A DNA stretch of 64,000 bases. It comes from Rhizobium sp. WYCCWR10014. Lineage in GTDB: Bacteria; Pseudomonadota; Alphaproteobacteria; Rhizobiales; Rhizobiaceae. The notes beneath the pieces are model-generated. The model was not told where the DNA came from and searched no databases. It saw nothing but the letters and a program-made list of their open reading frames with translations. Positions 16,531 to 25,896 of the stretch are shown one piece after another (position 1 is the first letter of the stretch; every line of letters starts with the position of its first letter). A program made the position numbers and the translations under genes. The DNA lies in the NCBI RefSeq assembly GCF_001657485.1, contig NZ_LXFU01000051.1:1-64000 (forward strand), written 5' to 3'.

Positions 16531-17736
16531 ATGACCGAAGCTTTTATCTGCGACTATGTCAGAACGCCGATCGGCCGCTTCGCCGGCTCGCTGTCCCAGG
16601 TGCGGGCCGACGATCTCGGCGCGATCCCGTTGAAAGCGCTGATGCAACGAAATGCCGCCGTCGATTGGGAAGCCGTCGACGATGTGATCTTCGGCTGCGC
16701 CAACCAGGCGGGCGAAGACAACCGAAATGTCGCGCGCATGTCGGCGCTGCTTGCCGGCCTGCCGATCGCGGTTCCCGGCACGACGATCAACCGGCTCTGC
16801 GGCTCCGGTATGGATGCGGTGATCACAGCGGCGCGCGCCATCCGTTCCGGCGAGGCCGAGCTGATGATCGCTGGCGGCGTCGAAAGCATGTCGCGCGCGC
16901 CCTTCGTCATGCCGAAGGCCGAGACGGCCTTTTCACGCGCGGCCGAAATCCATGACACGACGATCGGCTGGCGCTTCGTCAATCCGCTGATGAAGAAGCA
17001 ATATGGCGTCGATTCCATGCCTGAGACCGGCGAGAATGTCGCCGAGGACTATCAGGTCAGCCGCGAAGACCAGGATGCCTTCGCGGTGCGAAGCCAGGCG
17101 AAGGCGGCCGCCGCCCAGGCGAATGGACGGCTGGCGAAGGAGATCACTCCCGTGACCATCCCGCAGCGCAAAGGCGATCCGGTTGTCATCGACAAGGACG
17201 AGCATCCGCGCGCGACAACGATCGAAACGCTGGCGAAACTCGCGACACCTTTCAAGAAGGAAGGCGGCACGGTGACCGCGGGCAATGCCTCCGGCGTCAA
17301 TGACGGGGCGGCGGCGCTGATCGTCGCGTCCGAAGCGGCGGCGCGCAAATACGGCCTGACGCCGATCGCCCGCATCCTCGGTGGTGCGGCTGCCGCCGTT
17401 CCGCCAAGGGTGATGGGCGTCGGGCCGATTCCGGCATCGCGCAAGCTGATGGCGCGGCTCGGCATGACCGCGGATCAGTTCGACGTGATCGAACTCAACG
17501 AGGCCTTTGCCAGCCAGGGGCTGGCGGTGCTGCGCGCACTCGGGATTGCCGATGATGACGCGCGGGTGAACCGCAATGGCGGCGCGATCGCGCTCGGCCA
17601 TCCGCTTGGCATGTCGGGCGCACGCATCACCGGTACGGCAGCGCTCGAGCTTCTGGAGACCGGCGGACAATATTCGCTGTCGACCATGTGCATCGGCGTC
17701 GGGCAGGGGATTGCGATAGTACTTGAAAGGGTTTGA
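16531..17736 (+). CDS. pcaF: Beta-ketoadipyl-CoA thiolase
   Basis: 401-residue thiolase that splits 3-oxoadipyl-CoA into acetyl-CoA and succinyl-CoA. The nucleophilic Cys sits in INRLCGSGMDAV, the second active-site region in NRNGGAIALGHPLGMSGARI (His), and the C-terminal catalytic Cys in STMCIGVGQGIAIVLE. The N-terminal AFICDYVRTPIGRFAGSLS is characteristic of PcaF/PaaJ rather than of PHB thiolases. It is the last gene of pcaIJF. No intradiol dioxygenase or other upper-pathway gene lies in this window, so those must be elsewhere. Confidence 0.93.
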   Translation: MTEAFICDYVRTPIGRFAGSLSQVRADDLGAIPLKALMQRNAAVDWEAVDDVIFGCANQAGEDNRNVARMSALLAGLPIAVPGTTINRLCGSGMDAVITAARAIRSGEAELMIAGGVESMSRAPFVMPKAETAFSRAAEIHDTTIGWRFVNPLMKKQYGVDSMPETGENVAEDYQVSREDQDAFAVRSQAKAAAAQANGRLAKEITPVTIPQRKGDPVVIDKDEHPRATTIETLAKLATPFKKEGGTVTAGNASGVNDGAAALIVASEAAARKYGLTPIARILGGAAAAVPPRVMGVGPIPASRKLMARLGMTADQFDVIELNEAFASQGLAVLRALGIADDDARVNRNGGAIALGHPLGMSGARITGTAALELLETGGQYSLSTMCIGVGQGIAIVLERV

Positions 17737-17811
17737 GGTCGGGACGCTCCCAGCTTTTGCCGGAGGCTGCCGGCCGTTGCGCGGCGCGCCCGGTTTCGTT
17801 AGAGATCGGGC

Positions 17812-18294
17812 ATGCTGATCCGACCCGCAGACAAGAACGATCGAAGCGCCATTTGGAGGATCATCGGTCCGACGATCCGCGCCGGCGAAACCTATGCGCT
17901 CGATCGCGACTTGAGCGAAGCCGATGCGCTGGCCTACTGGATGGGATCGGACCGCGAGACCTTCGTTACCGAAGAGGATGGGGTGATCCTTGGGACATAT
18001 TACATCAGGGCCAACCAGGCAGGCGGCGGCCGGCATGTCTGCAACTGCGGCTACATGACCGATGCTGCAGCCAGCGGTCGTGGCGTCGCGCGGCTGATGC
18101 ATGAGCATTCGCTGGAGCATGCCCGCTTGCGGTGCTTTCGGGCGATGCAGTTCAATTTCGTCATCAGCAGCAACGAGCGTGCGGTTGGGCTGTGGCAATC
18201 TCTCGGCTTCGATATCGTCGGCCGGCTCCCGGGCGTATTTCTTCATCCGACGCAGGGTTATGTCGACGCCTTGGTTATGTTTCGCACGCTTTGA
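17812..18294 (+). CDS. GNAT-family N-acetyltransferase
   Basis: 160 residues with the GNAT fold: an N-terminal strand MLIRPADKNDRSAIWRII, the central GTYYIRANQAGGGRHVCNCGYMTDAAASGRGVARLMHEH (acetyl-CoA loop of the RGxGxA/G kind, here SGRGVARL), and the C-terminal FVISSNERAVGLWQSLGFDIVGRLPG. The substrate is unknown. It lies 75 nt after pcaF on the same strand, possibly by read-through. Its stop TGA and the stop of the convergent LysR gene lie side by side in the palindrome TGATCA. Confidence 0.85.
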   Translation: MLIRPADKNDRSAIWRIIGPTIRAGETYALDRDLSEADALAYWMGSDRETFVTEEDGVILGTYYIRANQAGGGRHVCNCGYMTDAAASGRGVARLMHEHSLEHARLRCFRAMQFNFVISSNERAVGLWQSLGFDIVGRLPGVFLHPTQGYVDALVMFRTL

Positions 18295-19203
18295 TCACGC
18301 ATTTTCCGGAAGCGAGAATTCAGGCAGCTCCAACAACGGCATCGAACCACGCACCAGACGCAGGAAATCGCGGACCGGAGATTTTTCGAGCGCACGCGGA
18401 AAATAGATTGCGCCCGATTCCTGCACCCGGCCGTGGTCCGCGAACATCACTGGTCTGATCCCGAAGCGATCGAATAATTTCGCAAAGCCGCTGGAGGCGG
18501 CCATTACCAGCGGCGAACCCTGCATGATCAACAGAGCCTGCAGCATGGAGTCCACACGGACAGCAAAATCTCGGGTCTGACGCTCGAGTTGACCGGGCCC
18601 CTCATCGTCTCCGTAACCGGGGCTGATCCAGCGCTGACGCAGAAGATCATCGAGGGTGACAGTTGCCGCTTTGCCCATATGGTGATCTTTGTCGCAGTAG
18701 ATGTAGGTCGCCTGTCTTGCCAGCGTTTCGAACTCGACCTGCATGACGGCTTCATATTTGTAGGAGAGCGTTCCGAAGACGAGATCGTAGACGCCGTGCC
18801 GCATCCCCTCGAAACGTGTGCCGTCATCGGCTATCTCGACGTGGACGACGACACCCGGATGCGTCCGGCTGAAGGCTCTTATGATCCCCGGCAATATCAC
18901 CAGCCCCCAAAGATCGCCGGTGGCTATGCGAATAACGGCCTTGGCCCGGCCCTGAAGATGTTCGATCTCTTCCTTCGCTTCATCGAGCGCCGGCAATATC
19001 CGCACCGCCCGGCTATAAAGGGCTGAACCGTAAACACTCAATTCGACGCCGGCCCCGGTCCTGTTGAACAGCGGAACACCGTAGCTGTCTTCGAGTTGGC
19101 GGATCGCCCGGGAAAGCGCCGGCTGCGAAATATTCAGCTTCTTGGCAGCACGCGAGATCGATCGCTGGTTTGCCACTTCGACGAATTGGCGAAGCTCCCG
19201 CAT
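18295..19203 (-). CDS. LysR-family transcriptional regulator
   Basis: 302 residues: an N-terminal LysR HTH (LRQFVEVANQRSISRAAKKLNISQPALSRAIRQLEDSYGVPLFNR) and a periplasmic-binding-like effector domain (IRIATGDLWGLVILPGIIRAFSRTHPGVVVHVE). It is divergent from a sugar-type ABC importer and sulfatase unit across 243 nt, so it is the obvious candidate regulator. A textbook T-N11-A palindrome lies 15 nt before its start codon. The inducer is unknown and is presumably the transported compound or a breakdown product. Confidence 0.9.
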   Translation of the reverse strand: MRELRQFVEVANQRSISRAAKKLNISQPALSRAIRQLEDSYGVPLFNRTGAGVELSVYGSALYSRAVRILPALDEAKEEIEHLQGRAKAVIRIATGDLWGLVILPGIIRAFSRTHPGVVVHVEIADDGTRFEGMRHGVYDLVFGTLSYKYEAVMQVEFETLARQATYIYCDKDHHMGKAATVTLDDLLRQRWISPGYGDDEGPGQLERQTRDFAVRVDSMLQALLIMQGSPLVMAASSGFAKLFDRFGIRPVMFADHGRVQESGAIYFPRALEKSPVRDFLRLVRGSMPLLELPEFSLPENA

Positions 19204-19217
19204 CCATCTCCCTCCCT

Positions 19218-19232
19218 ATGCGAATTACGCAT
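19218..19232. promoter_or_regulatory. LysR-type binding site (T-N11-A palindrome)
   Basis: ATGCGAATTACGCAT is a 5-5-5 perfect dyad containing T-N11-A, the classical LysR recognition form. It lies 15 nt upstream of the LysR start and about 215 nt upstream of the importer operon, consistent with autoregulation and divergent activation. Confidence 0.6.
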
Positions 19233-19446
19233 AACATATAGCATGTTTGCATTTGACGTCAGCGCAGTATGCGCCACATTCTACACAACAATAGTAGACT
19301 AATTCCGGCGTGCCAAGTGCTACGAAAACCCCTCATGGAAGGGAATTTCGTGCCTATGGGCACGTTCTCGACGGACGCTCTACACAGAAGAATAAGCCTT
19401 CGACAAGGAAATCGAGGCACGCGAGGGGAAGAAGGAGGAGGAACCA

Positions 19447-20739
19447 ATGTTTAAAAATGGCATAGGCCGGCAGCTGATTTTCGCCGCGACGACGGCGGTG
19501 TCGATGATCTTTGCGGTTGCTCCATCAGCTGCGCAGGAGAAGGTCCAGCTGACGTTTCGTCAATTCGATCCCCCGACCGAAATTCAAGGCCTGATCGCCG
19601 CCGTCGATGCCTGGAATTCCAATCATCCCGATGTCCAAGTCAAATTGGAAACGATGTCGGGCGGCGACACGCTTGCCCAGCTGGCGCGCGAAATTCCTGC
19701 CGGTGCGGGACCGGATGTTCAGCAGCTTGCTTTCGTGTGGACGCGTGATCTGGCGCGATCAAAGCTGCTTCTTGATCTCAGTCCTCTCATCCAATCGAAT
19801 GCGCCGGGAGCTGGCACCGACGATTTTCTGGCTCTCGACCTCGCTACTCTCGACGGCAAGATCTTCGGCCTGCCATGGACGGCGGATACATTCGCGATGG
19901 CCTATCGTCCGGATCTTCTGCAGGCAGCCGGGGTCACAAACTTTCCGGATAGCTGGGATGATCTTGCGGCGGCCGCCAAGAAATTGACCACCGAAGGTGG
20001 CGGAACCGAACAATACGGTTTCTGCTTCCCCGCAGGCAGCGCACCCGACAGCGGCATGTGGACGCTTGTGAATTATTACCTCTGGAGCAACGGTTCGACC
20101 TTGGTCACGGAGGAAAGCCCGGGGAAATGGAAGGTGTCCGTTACGCCGGAGCAACTGGCGGCGGCGATGAACTATTTCAACCAGTTTTTCGTGGACGGAA
20201 CAGCGCCCGAGAACCTTATCACCGTGAATGCGTGGGGTGATCCGGAGCTGATCGGCGGGCTCGGCCGAGGCGATTGCGCGATCACGTTCTTTCCGCCACA
20301 AACCTTCAGGGCTGCCCAGAAGCAATCGGACAAGCCGCTGCTGACGGCACCGATCCCGAAAGGGACGGAGAAGCGCATCTCCCATCTTGGCGGACGTGCG
20401 CTGGGCATCAATCCCAACACCAAGCATCAGAAGGAGGCCTGGGAGTTCGTCAAATATCTCGTCGGCCCCGAGACTTTCAAAACCTACAACCAGTATCCCT
20501 CGCAGAAGTCGCTGCTTTCACAGCTCCAGTTTCCGCCGGCCGAGCAGGGCTATGTGACGATGCTGCCATTGGCGCAGACCTTCGAGCGCTACATCTCTTC
20601 CCCAATCAAGGTGTCGAGCATGACGGCGCTCATCAATCGCGAGTTCGGCGCCGTATTCTCGGGGCAGCGCAATCCCGATGAGGCTGCGGATGTCATCATC
20701 AAGGAGCTCAACGACCTGCTGGCGCGCGGCAAGGGCTGA
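19447..20739 (+). CDS. Sugar-type ABC transporter substrate-binding protein (family 1)
   Basis: 430-residue periplasmic protein. A very strong ribosome site (AAGGAGGAGG) precedes the ATG. The signal peptide ends near APSAAQ, about residue 28. The body has family-1 features: GADVQQLAF-like sequence (GAGPDVQQLAFVWTRDLA), GLPWTADTFAMAYRPDLLQAAGV and GGRALGINPNTKHQKEAWEFVKYLV. It delivers a sugar-like ligand to the two permeases encoded next. The neighbouring sulfatase-family gene suggests a sulfated or otherwise esterified glycan fragment (inference). Confidence 0.9.
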   Translation: MFKNGIGRQLIFAATTAVSMIFAVAPSAAQEKVQLTFRQFDPPTEIQGLIAAVDAWNSNHPDVQVKLETMSGGDTLAQLAREIPAGAGPDVQQLAFVWTRDLARSKLLLDLSPLIQSNAPGAGTDDFLALDLATLDGKIFGLPWTADTFAMAYRPDLLQAAGVTNFPDSWDDLAAAAKKLTTEGGGTEQYGFCFPAGSAPDSGMWTLVNYYLWSNGSTLVTEESPGKWKVSVTPEQLAAAMNYFNQFFVDGTAPENLITVNAWGDPELIGGLGRGDCAITFFPPQTFRAAQKQSDKPLLTAPIPKGTEKRISHLGGRALGINPNTKHQKEAWEFVKYLVGPETFKTYNQYPSQKSLLSQLQFPPAEQGYVTMLPLAQTFERYISSPIKVSSMTALINREFGAVFSGQRNPDEAADVIIKELNDLLARGKG

Positions 20740-20741
20740 CA

Positions 20742-21704
20742 ATGTCCGTTTCCGCAAACCCGGACGGCGCGCTGGCCAAGCGCGTCGAAAGACGAGGATC
20801 ATTTCGGAGTTGGCATTTCGAGCCTTATGGCCTGGTCATGCCGGCGATGCTCATCCTGGCAATCTTTTTCGCCGGCCCGGCATTCTACAATATCGCGCTG
20901 AGCTTTCAGGAACTCAGTCTTTTCGATCTGGGAAAAGAGGGTCAGTGGGTCGGCTTTGCCAACTTTGCCACCGTCCTCAAGGATGAAGGAATCGCCGGCG
21001 CGTTATTCAACACGGCCTTCCTGCTGACATTCGTGACGGTCGTCATTCGACTGGCACTCGGACTTGCGCTCGCGATCCTTCTCAACGCCGAGGTCTTTGC
21101 CAGATGGCGCATCGGCTGGCTCGTCCGGTCGCTGGTCCTTGTCCCATTCGTAACGCCGCCCGTCGTCGCCGTCGCCGCCTGGAAGTGGCTGCTCGATCCC
21201 CGCTACGGCGCGGTCAACCAGCTTCTGCTATCGACAGGGCTCATCGACAGGGGAATTCCGTTCCTTTCCAGGACGTCGACGGTCTGGGGCGCGGTCGAAA
21301 CCATGTTGATCTGGCGCGAGCTCCCTTTCGTCATCATCACCTTCCTCGCGGCGCTGCAGTCGATTCCGAGGGAACTCAGGGAAGCGGCCCGCATCGACGG
21401 CGCGTCCGAGTTTCAGATACACCTGCGCATCATCCTGCCGATGCTGAAGCCCGTGATTGCAGTGGTCGCGCTGCTGACGACGATCTGGACCTTCAACAAT
21501 TTCGTCTACGTCTGGCTCGCCACTCGAGGGGGGCCGGGCGACTACACGCAGGTTCTGGCAACGAAGATGTATACGGTCTCGTTTGTCGACTATCGCGTCG
21601 GCGAGGGTGCCGCAATCGGCGTTCTGATGAGCCTGATGATGTTCGCCTTCGCGCTCATCTACCTCGGCGTCCTTTCCCGCAGGAAACGGGGAGCGCCGTC
21701 ATGA
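20742..21704 (+). CDS. Sugar-type ABC transporter permease (MalF-like)
   Basis: 320 residues with six predicted membrane helices, beginning at YGLVMPAMLILAIFFAGPAFYNIALSF. The coupling EAA loop is REAARIDGASEFQIHLRIILPMLKPV. It lies 2 nt after the binding-protein gene and overlaps the next permease gene. It belongs to the CUT1 class of carbohydrate importers. Confidence 0.9.
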   Translation: MSVSANPDGALAKRVERRGSFRSWHFEPYGLVMPAMLILAIFFAGPAFYNIALSFQELSLFDLGKEGQWVGFANFATVLKDEGIAGALFNTAFLLTFVTVVIRLALGLALAILLNAEVFARWRIGWLVRSLVLVPFVTPPVVAVAAWKWLLDPRYGAVNQLLLSTGLIDRGIPFLSRTSTVWGAVETMLIWRELPFVIITFLAALQSIPRELREAARIDGASEFQIHLRIILPMLKPVIAVVALLTTIWTFNNFVYVWLATRGGPGDYTQVLATKMYTVSFVDYRVGEGAAIGVLMSLMMFAFALIYLGVLSRRKRGAPS

Positions 21705-22558
21705 CTGTTTCGATAACGCATAAAGCGCGGCATATCAGGTTCGCCAAGGACCTGATCACCGTCATTCTGGGCATCGGCCTGCTGCTGATCCTGGCATTCC
21801 CGTTCATTTGGGTGGTGTTGATTTCCTTCCGCCCGGACAAGGAAATCTTCACCCGGACGTTTCAGCTGTTCACCAGCGTGACCCTGGAAAACTACTACAC
21901 GCTCCTCCAAAACTCGCCCTTTCCGAACTACCTCAGAAACAGTCTCGTCGTCTGCACGATCTCGACTGTTGCGGCCGTTACCATCTCGCTGATCACCGCC
22001 TATGGCTTTTCGCGAAACCGCGATTTCCGCGGCCGCGGCCTGTTGCTGATCCTGGTGATCTGCACGCAGCTGTTTCCCTATGTGATCCTGATCACGCCGC
22101 TTTACTCGATGTTTTTCGCCGTCGGGCTGATCAACAATCCGCTGAGCCTGGTTCTGTCCTACACGGCAATGAACCTGCCATTCGCCATCTATCTGCTGCT
22201 CGGCTATCTCGACACGATTCCCCAGGATCTCGACGAGGCAGCCAAGCTCGACGGCGCCTCCACGATCCAGATCATCTTCAAGGTCATTCTGCCGATCGCC
22301 TGGCCGGGTGTGGTGACGGTCGCGGTCAACGCCTTCGTGTCTGCGTGGGATGAATTTCTGTTTGCCCTGACACTGATGACGGCGGACGAAAACAAGACCG
22401 TGCCGGTCGGGCTTGCCGGCTTCTTCGGCGAATACACCACCCAATGGAATCTGGTGATGACGGCATCGGTGATTTCGACGCTGCCCACGCTTGTCCTTTT
22501 CATGCTGCTTCAGCGAAAGCTCGTCTCCGATCTCGCGGCGGGTGCGGTGAAGCTGTAG
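21701..22558 (+). CDS. Sugar-type ABC transporter permease (MalG-like)
   Basis: 285 residues from the ATG at 21701, which overlaps the stop of the previous gene. The frame is open well upstream, but that is the shadow of the first permease. Six hydrophobic segments are visible, with the EAA loop DEAAKLDGASTIQIIFKVILPIAWPGVV and the usual C-terminal FMLLQRKLVSDLAAGAVKL. No ATPase gene follows in this operon. The pair must borrow a shared ATPase, a known habit of some CUT1 systems. Confidence 0.9.
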   Translation: MTVSITHKARHIRFAKDLITVILGIGLLLILAFPFIWVVLISFRPDKEIFTRTFQLFTSVTLENYYTLLQNSPFPNYLRNSLVVCTISTVAAVTISLITAYGFSRNRDFRGRGLLLILVICTQLFPYVILITPLYSMFFAVGLINNPLSLVLSYTAMNLPFAIYLLLGYLDTIPQDLDEAAKLDGASTIQIIFKVILPIAWPGVVTVAVNAFVSAWDEFLFALTLMTADENKTVPVGLAGFFGEYTTQWNLVMTASVISTLPTLVLFMLLQRKLVSDLAAGAVKL

Positions 22559-22596
22559 CGGCGTGAACGCCTCGAACGAACATCGAAGGTCCTTCC

Positions 22597-24093
22597 ATGA
22601 ACATCATCCTCGTGCTTATCGACAGCGTTAACCGCAATGCTCTTTCGGCCTATGGCGGAACCGAGTTCGCGACGCCGAACCTCCAGTCTTTCGCCAAGAA
22701 GGCCTGGCGTTTCGACAATCACTTTGTTGGCAGCCTGCCCTGCATGCCGGCGCGGCGTGAAATCTTTGCCGGCTTCAGCGGCATGCAATGGCGTCCTTGG
22801 GGACCGCTGGAACCCTTCGACCTACGCCTGCCGAAACTGCTGGAGAGTGCGGGTTACACAACCGCCATCGTCACCGATCACTATCACTATTGGGAGGAGT
22901 CGGCGAACGGCTACATCCAGAGCTTCCAAGGCGCGGAGTTCATTCGAGGGCACGAGCTGGATTTCTGGGAGCCGCTCGTGCCGGAGGCGGATCTTCCGCA
23001 ATGGGTGCACAATATCGAGAAATGGCGCCCAGGCTATGGTCACCGCTACTTCTCGAATGTCGCAAACTTCAGGGATGAGGCCGATTTCTTTCCTGCCAAG
23101 GTGATGACATCAGCCAGCGAATGGCTCGCCAAGCCGAAGACCGGAAAGCCGTTCTTCCTGCAGGTCGAGTCCTTTGACGTGCACGAGCCCTTCGATGTCC
23201 CGGAGCCCTATGCTTCGATGTACGGCGACGGTGCGGCACGCGACCGCTTCACGCTGTGGCCGCCCTATCAGGATGCGGCACGCCAGGCGGATTTCATGAG
23301 CCAGGCGAGCCCCGAGGAACTGGCTTTCGTTCGCTCCCAATATGGCGCCAAGCTGACGATGACGGACCGGTGGCTGGGAAAGCTGTTCACCACCCTGGAC
23401 GAACTCCAGCTCTGGGACGACACGGCCGTTATCGTCACCACCGATCATGGACACGACCTCGGCGAACGGGGCGGCTACGGCAAGCAATTCCCGCATTTCG
23501 ACAGCCACGCGAACATTCCGCTACTGGTCTGGCACCCCGGCCTCCAAGCCAAAAATGGCGGCGTGATTGAAAATCTGACGTCGACCGTCGATCTCTTCGC
23601 CTCGATCCTGGCGATCGCCGGCGTCGAGCCCCCACGACAGACGCATTCGCATTCATTTCTGCCGCTTCTCAAGGGCGAGACCAGCAACGCGCGGAATGCC
23701 GTCATTTACGGGACATTCGGGCAAGGCATCTGCTGCACCGATGGCGAATGGACGTTGATCCAGCCGCCGGATCGCGAGAAACCGCTTTACGCCTACTCGA
23801 CCATGGTACCGACGACGATCGAGCCACAGGACAAGCCGGTCGATCACGGGCGCTACATTCCCGGTATCGACATGCCGCAATGGAAAATTCCCATCTCCCC
23901 CGACGGCTCCGGAGACCGGCGGAAACTCGACAGCCAGCCGCTGCTATTTAATCGACGCAATGATCCAGGCCAAAGTCACGACCTCTGGCAAGACCGGCCC
24001 GAAGAGCGGGAACGAATGCTGCGTCTTATGCGGCAAGTCATCGAACGGTATGGCGCACCGGCCGAACTGTTTCAGAGACTGGGATTGGACTAG
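22597..24093 (+). CDS. Sulfatase-family hydrolase (alkaline phosphatase superfamily)
   Basis: 498 residues, no signal peptide, so cytoplasmic. The N-terminus NIILVLIDSVNRNALSAYGG carries one metal-binding Asp (D9). The formylglycine motif C-x-P-x-R is present as PCMPARREIFAG (C49, P51, R53), so the Cys could be converted to formylglycine, although the usual following T-G is A-G here. The second metal site is VIVTTDHGHDLGERGGYGK. It resembles arylsulfatases and phosphonate monoester hydrolases, and the substrate cannot be decided. Being 38 nt after the importer, it probably removes sulfate (or a phosphoester) from the imported ligand. Confidence 0.85.
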   Translation: MNIILVLIDSVNRNALSAYGGTEFATPNLQSFAKKAWRFDNHFVGSLPCMPARREIFAGFSGMQWRPWGPLEPFDLRLPKLLESAGYTTAIVTDHYHYWEESANGYIQSFQGAEFIRGHELDFWEPLVPEADLPQWVHNIEKWRPGYGHRYFSNVANFRDEADFFPAKVMTSASEWLAKPKTGKPFFLQVESFDVHEPFDVPEPYASMYGDGAARDRFTLWPPYQDAARQADFMSQASPEELAFVRSQYGAKLTMTDRWLGKLFTTLDELQLWDDTAVIVTTDHGHDLGERGGYGKQFPHFDSHANIPLLVWHPGLQAKNGGVIENLTSTVDLFASILAIAGVEPPRQTHSHSFLPLLKGETSNARNAVIYGTFGQGICCTDGEWTLIQPPDREKPLYAYSTMVPTTIEPQDKPVDHGRYIPGIDMPQWKIPISPDGSGDRRKLDSQPLLFNRRNDPGQSHDLWQDRPEERERMLRLMRQVIERYGAPAELFQRLGLD

Positions 24094-24268
24094 ATTCGAG
24101 GATCAGAGCGCATCGCCGATAGGGCCATCGCCAATTCGACACTAAAAAAAGATGTGAGTGCGCTGTCGAATCCGCCCCAGCCCAAACGTCTTGAGATCGC
24201 CGGCGCGAAATGCGGTAGACTTGCCGCAGGCGTCGCGATCACTCTGTCGGCATGGAGGTTATTTAGCC

Positions 24269-25483
24269 ATGGGTGTTTCCTATCGTTGGGTCATCGTCGC
24301 CGCGGGCGCATTGATGACATGCGTCGCGCTCGGCGCGATGTTCTCGCTGGCGATTTTCCAGGAGCCGATTGCGACGGCGACCGGCTGGTCGCATGTGGGC
24401 ATAGCGAGCGCGATGACGCTGAACTTCATCGTCATGGGTTTCGGCGGCTTCTTCTGGGGGGCGGCAAGCGACCGCTTCGGCCCGCGCGTCGTCGTGCTGA
24501 TAGGCTCCGTGCTGCTCGGCCTGGCGCTGGTGCTGGCGAGCCGGGCCGAGACGCTGCTGCAGTTCCAATTGACCTACGGCATCCTGGTCGGACTGGCGGC
24601 AAGTACGTTTTTCGCGCCGATGATCGCGGCAACGACCGCCTGGTTCGACGAAAACCGCGGCCTTGCGGTGTCGCTGGTCTCCGCCGGCATGGGCGTTGCG
24701 CCGATGACCATCTCCCCCTTCGCGCGCTGGCTGATCTCGGCCTATGAATGGCGGCCGGCCATGCTGATCATTGGCGTTGCGGCCTGGGCGCTGCTGGTGC
24801 CGGCTGCGCTTCTGGTCAGGCGCCCGCCTGCCGAGACCACTGACACTGGAACCGAGTTCGCGGCCGACGGCGCTCGGCCGCAACTGTCTAAAGTCTTTCG
24901 ATCGCCGCAATTCATCGTGCTTGGCCTGACCTTCTTTGCTTGCTGCGCGGCGCATTCCGGGCCGATCTTCCACATGGTGAACTATGCGATGATCTGCGGC
25001 GTGGCGCCGATGGCGGCCGTCAGCATCTACAGCGTCGAGGGTCTGGCGGGACTGGGCGGCCGGCTGCTCTATGGTAGCCTTGCCGATAGGATCGGGGTCA
25101 AACCGGTGCTGGTCGCCGGCCTGCTGGTGCAGGCGGTGGCACTCGCGACCTATCTCTTCGTCAGCCAGCTCGGCGAATTCTACGCGCTCGCCATCATCTT
25201 CGGCAGTGCCTATGGCGGTGTGATGCCGCTCTATGCCGTGCTGGCGCGCGAATATTTCGGCCCCCGCATCATTGGCACGGTCTTCGGTGCGGCGACGATG
25301 CTCTCCAGCCTCGGCATGGCCTTCGGCCCTCTCATCGGCGGCTGGATATTCGACACCTTCGCCAATTATTCCTGGCTGTTCATCGGTTCCGCGATGGTCG
25401 GGCTGGGGGCCGCGGCGATAGCGCTCGCGTTCCCGCCTCTCGCTCGCCAGAAACCACAGCCGGCCTTCGGCGTGGCGCCGTAA
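24269..25483 (+). CDS. MFS transporter (oxalate/formate antiporter-like)
   Basis: 404 residues from the ATG at 24269, preceded by GGAGG at 24254-24258. Earlier in-frame starts would add an implausible Arg-rich leader. Twelve hydrophobic segments are present. The MFS loop 2-3 motif reads FWGAASDRFGPRVVVLIGS, and its half-repeat GGRLLYGSLADRIGVKPVLV lies in the second half. The pattern fits the monocarboxylate/oxalate-formate group. It lies 175 nt after the sulfatase gene and may handle a product of that locus, but this is not established. Confidence 0.85.
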   Translation: MGVSYRWVIVAAGALMTCVALGAMFSLAIFQEPIATATGWSHVGIASAMTLNFIVMGFGGFFWGAASDRFGPRVVVLIGSVLLGLALVLASRAETLLQFQLTYGILVGLAASTFFAPMIAATTAWFDENRGLAVSLVSAGMGVAPMTISPFARWLISAYEWRPAMLIIGVAAWALLVPAALLVRRPPAETTDTGTEFAADGARPQLSKVFRSPQFIVLGLTFFACCAAHSGPIFHMVNYAMICGVAPMAAVSIYSVEGLAGLGGRLLYGSLADRIGVKPVLVAGLLVQAVALATYLFVSQLGEFYALAIIFGSAYGGVMPLYAVLAREYFGPRIIGTVFGAATMLSSLGMAFGPLIGGWIFDTFANYSWLFIGSAMVGLGAAAIALAFPPLARQKPQPAFGVAP

Positions 25484-25896
25484 CAGGCGCCTTACCAATC
25501 CTCACGGGCGGTATTGAGAGTGGACGTCGGTGACGACGCCCACTCAAGGTTTTCGCATCGTCGCGACTTTTGCCGCCAAATCGCCGACACCGCAGGCTGC
25601 CCATTCGCCTCCAACGCAACAAACGGACGAGGACCAGCCGGACCGCGATCGTTCATATCCGCTGGCTTGTGTGCCATTTTGGATGGCGAAAGAACAAAGC
25701 GTTGCAAGGCAAGGAATATACTTGATTCCCGCAAAAGTAGAGTTCGTATTGGCGTAGTAGCGGACGATGCGGCGACGATATCTGCTAGGGCAATAACGGC
25801 TAAGACGCGCCAATCCTTAAATATTCACTTGAGGAACCCTCAGTTCTTCGGCAGTATACTCTTTATTAACTTTTGGCTGGGGGCCATACTGCAGCA
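25484..25896. other. Non-coding gap before the caspase-like operon
   Basis: No convincing gene in these 413 nt. The right half is richer in AT. A possible promoter for the downstream operon is TTGAGG (25829-25834) with TATACT (25855-25860), but the 20-nt spacer is longer than usual, so this is weak. No strong inverted repeat seen. Confidence 0.4.

Noticed and set aside
24263..25498. Minus-strand open frame of 411 codons opposite the MFS gene
   Set aside because: Shadow frame, Arg/His/Asp-rich, without hydrophobic or domain structure.
25829..25860. GGAAC at 25833-25837 as an EcfG promoter for the caspase-like operon
   Set aside because: The bases 18-19 nt downstream are not TT, so it does not fit. 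A sigma-70-like alternative here has a 20-nt spacer and is also weak.
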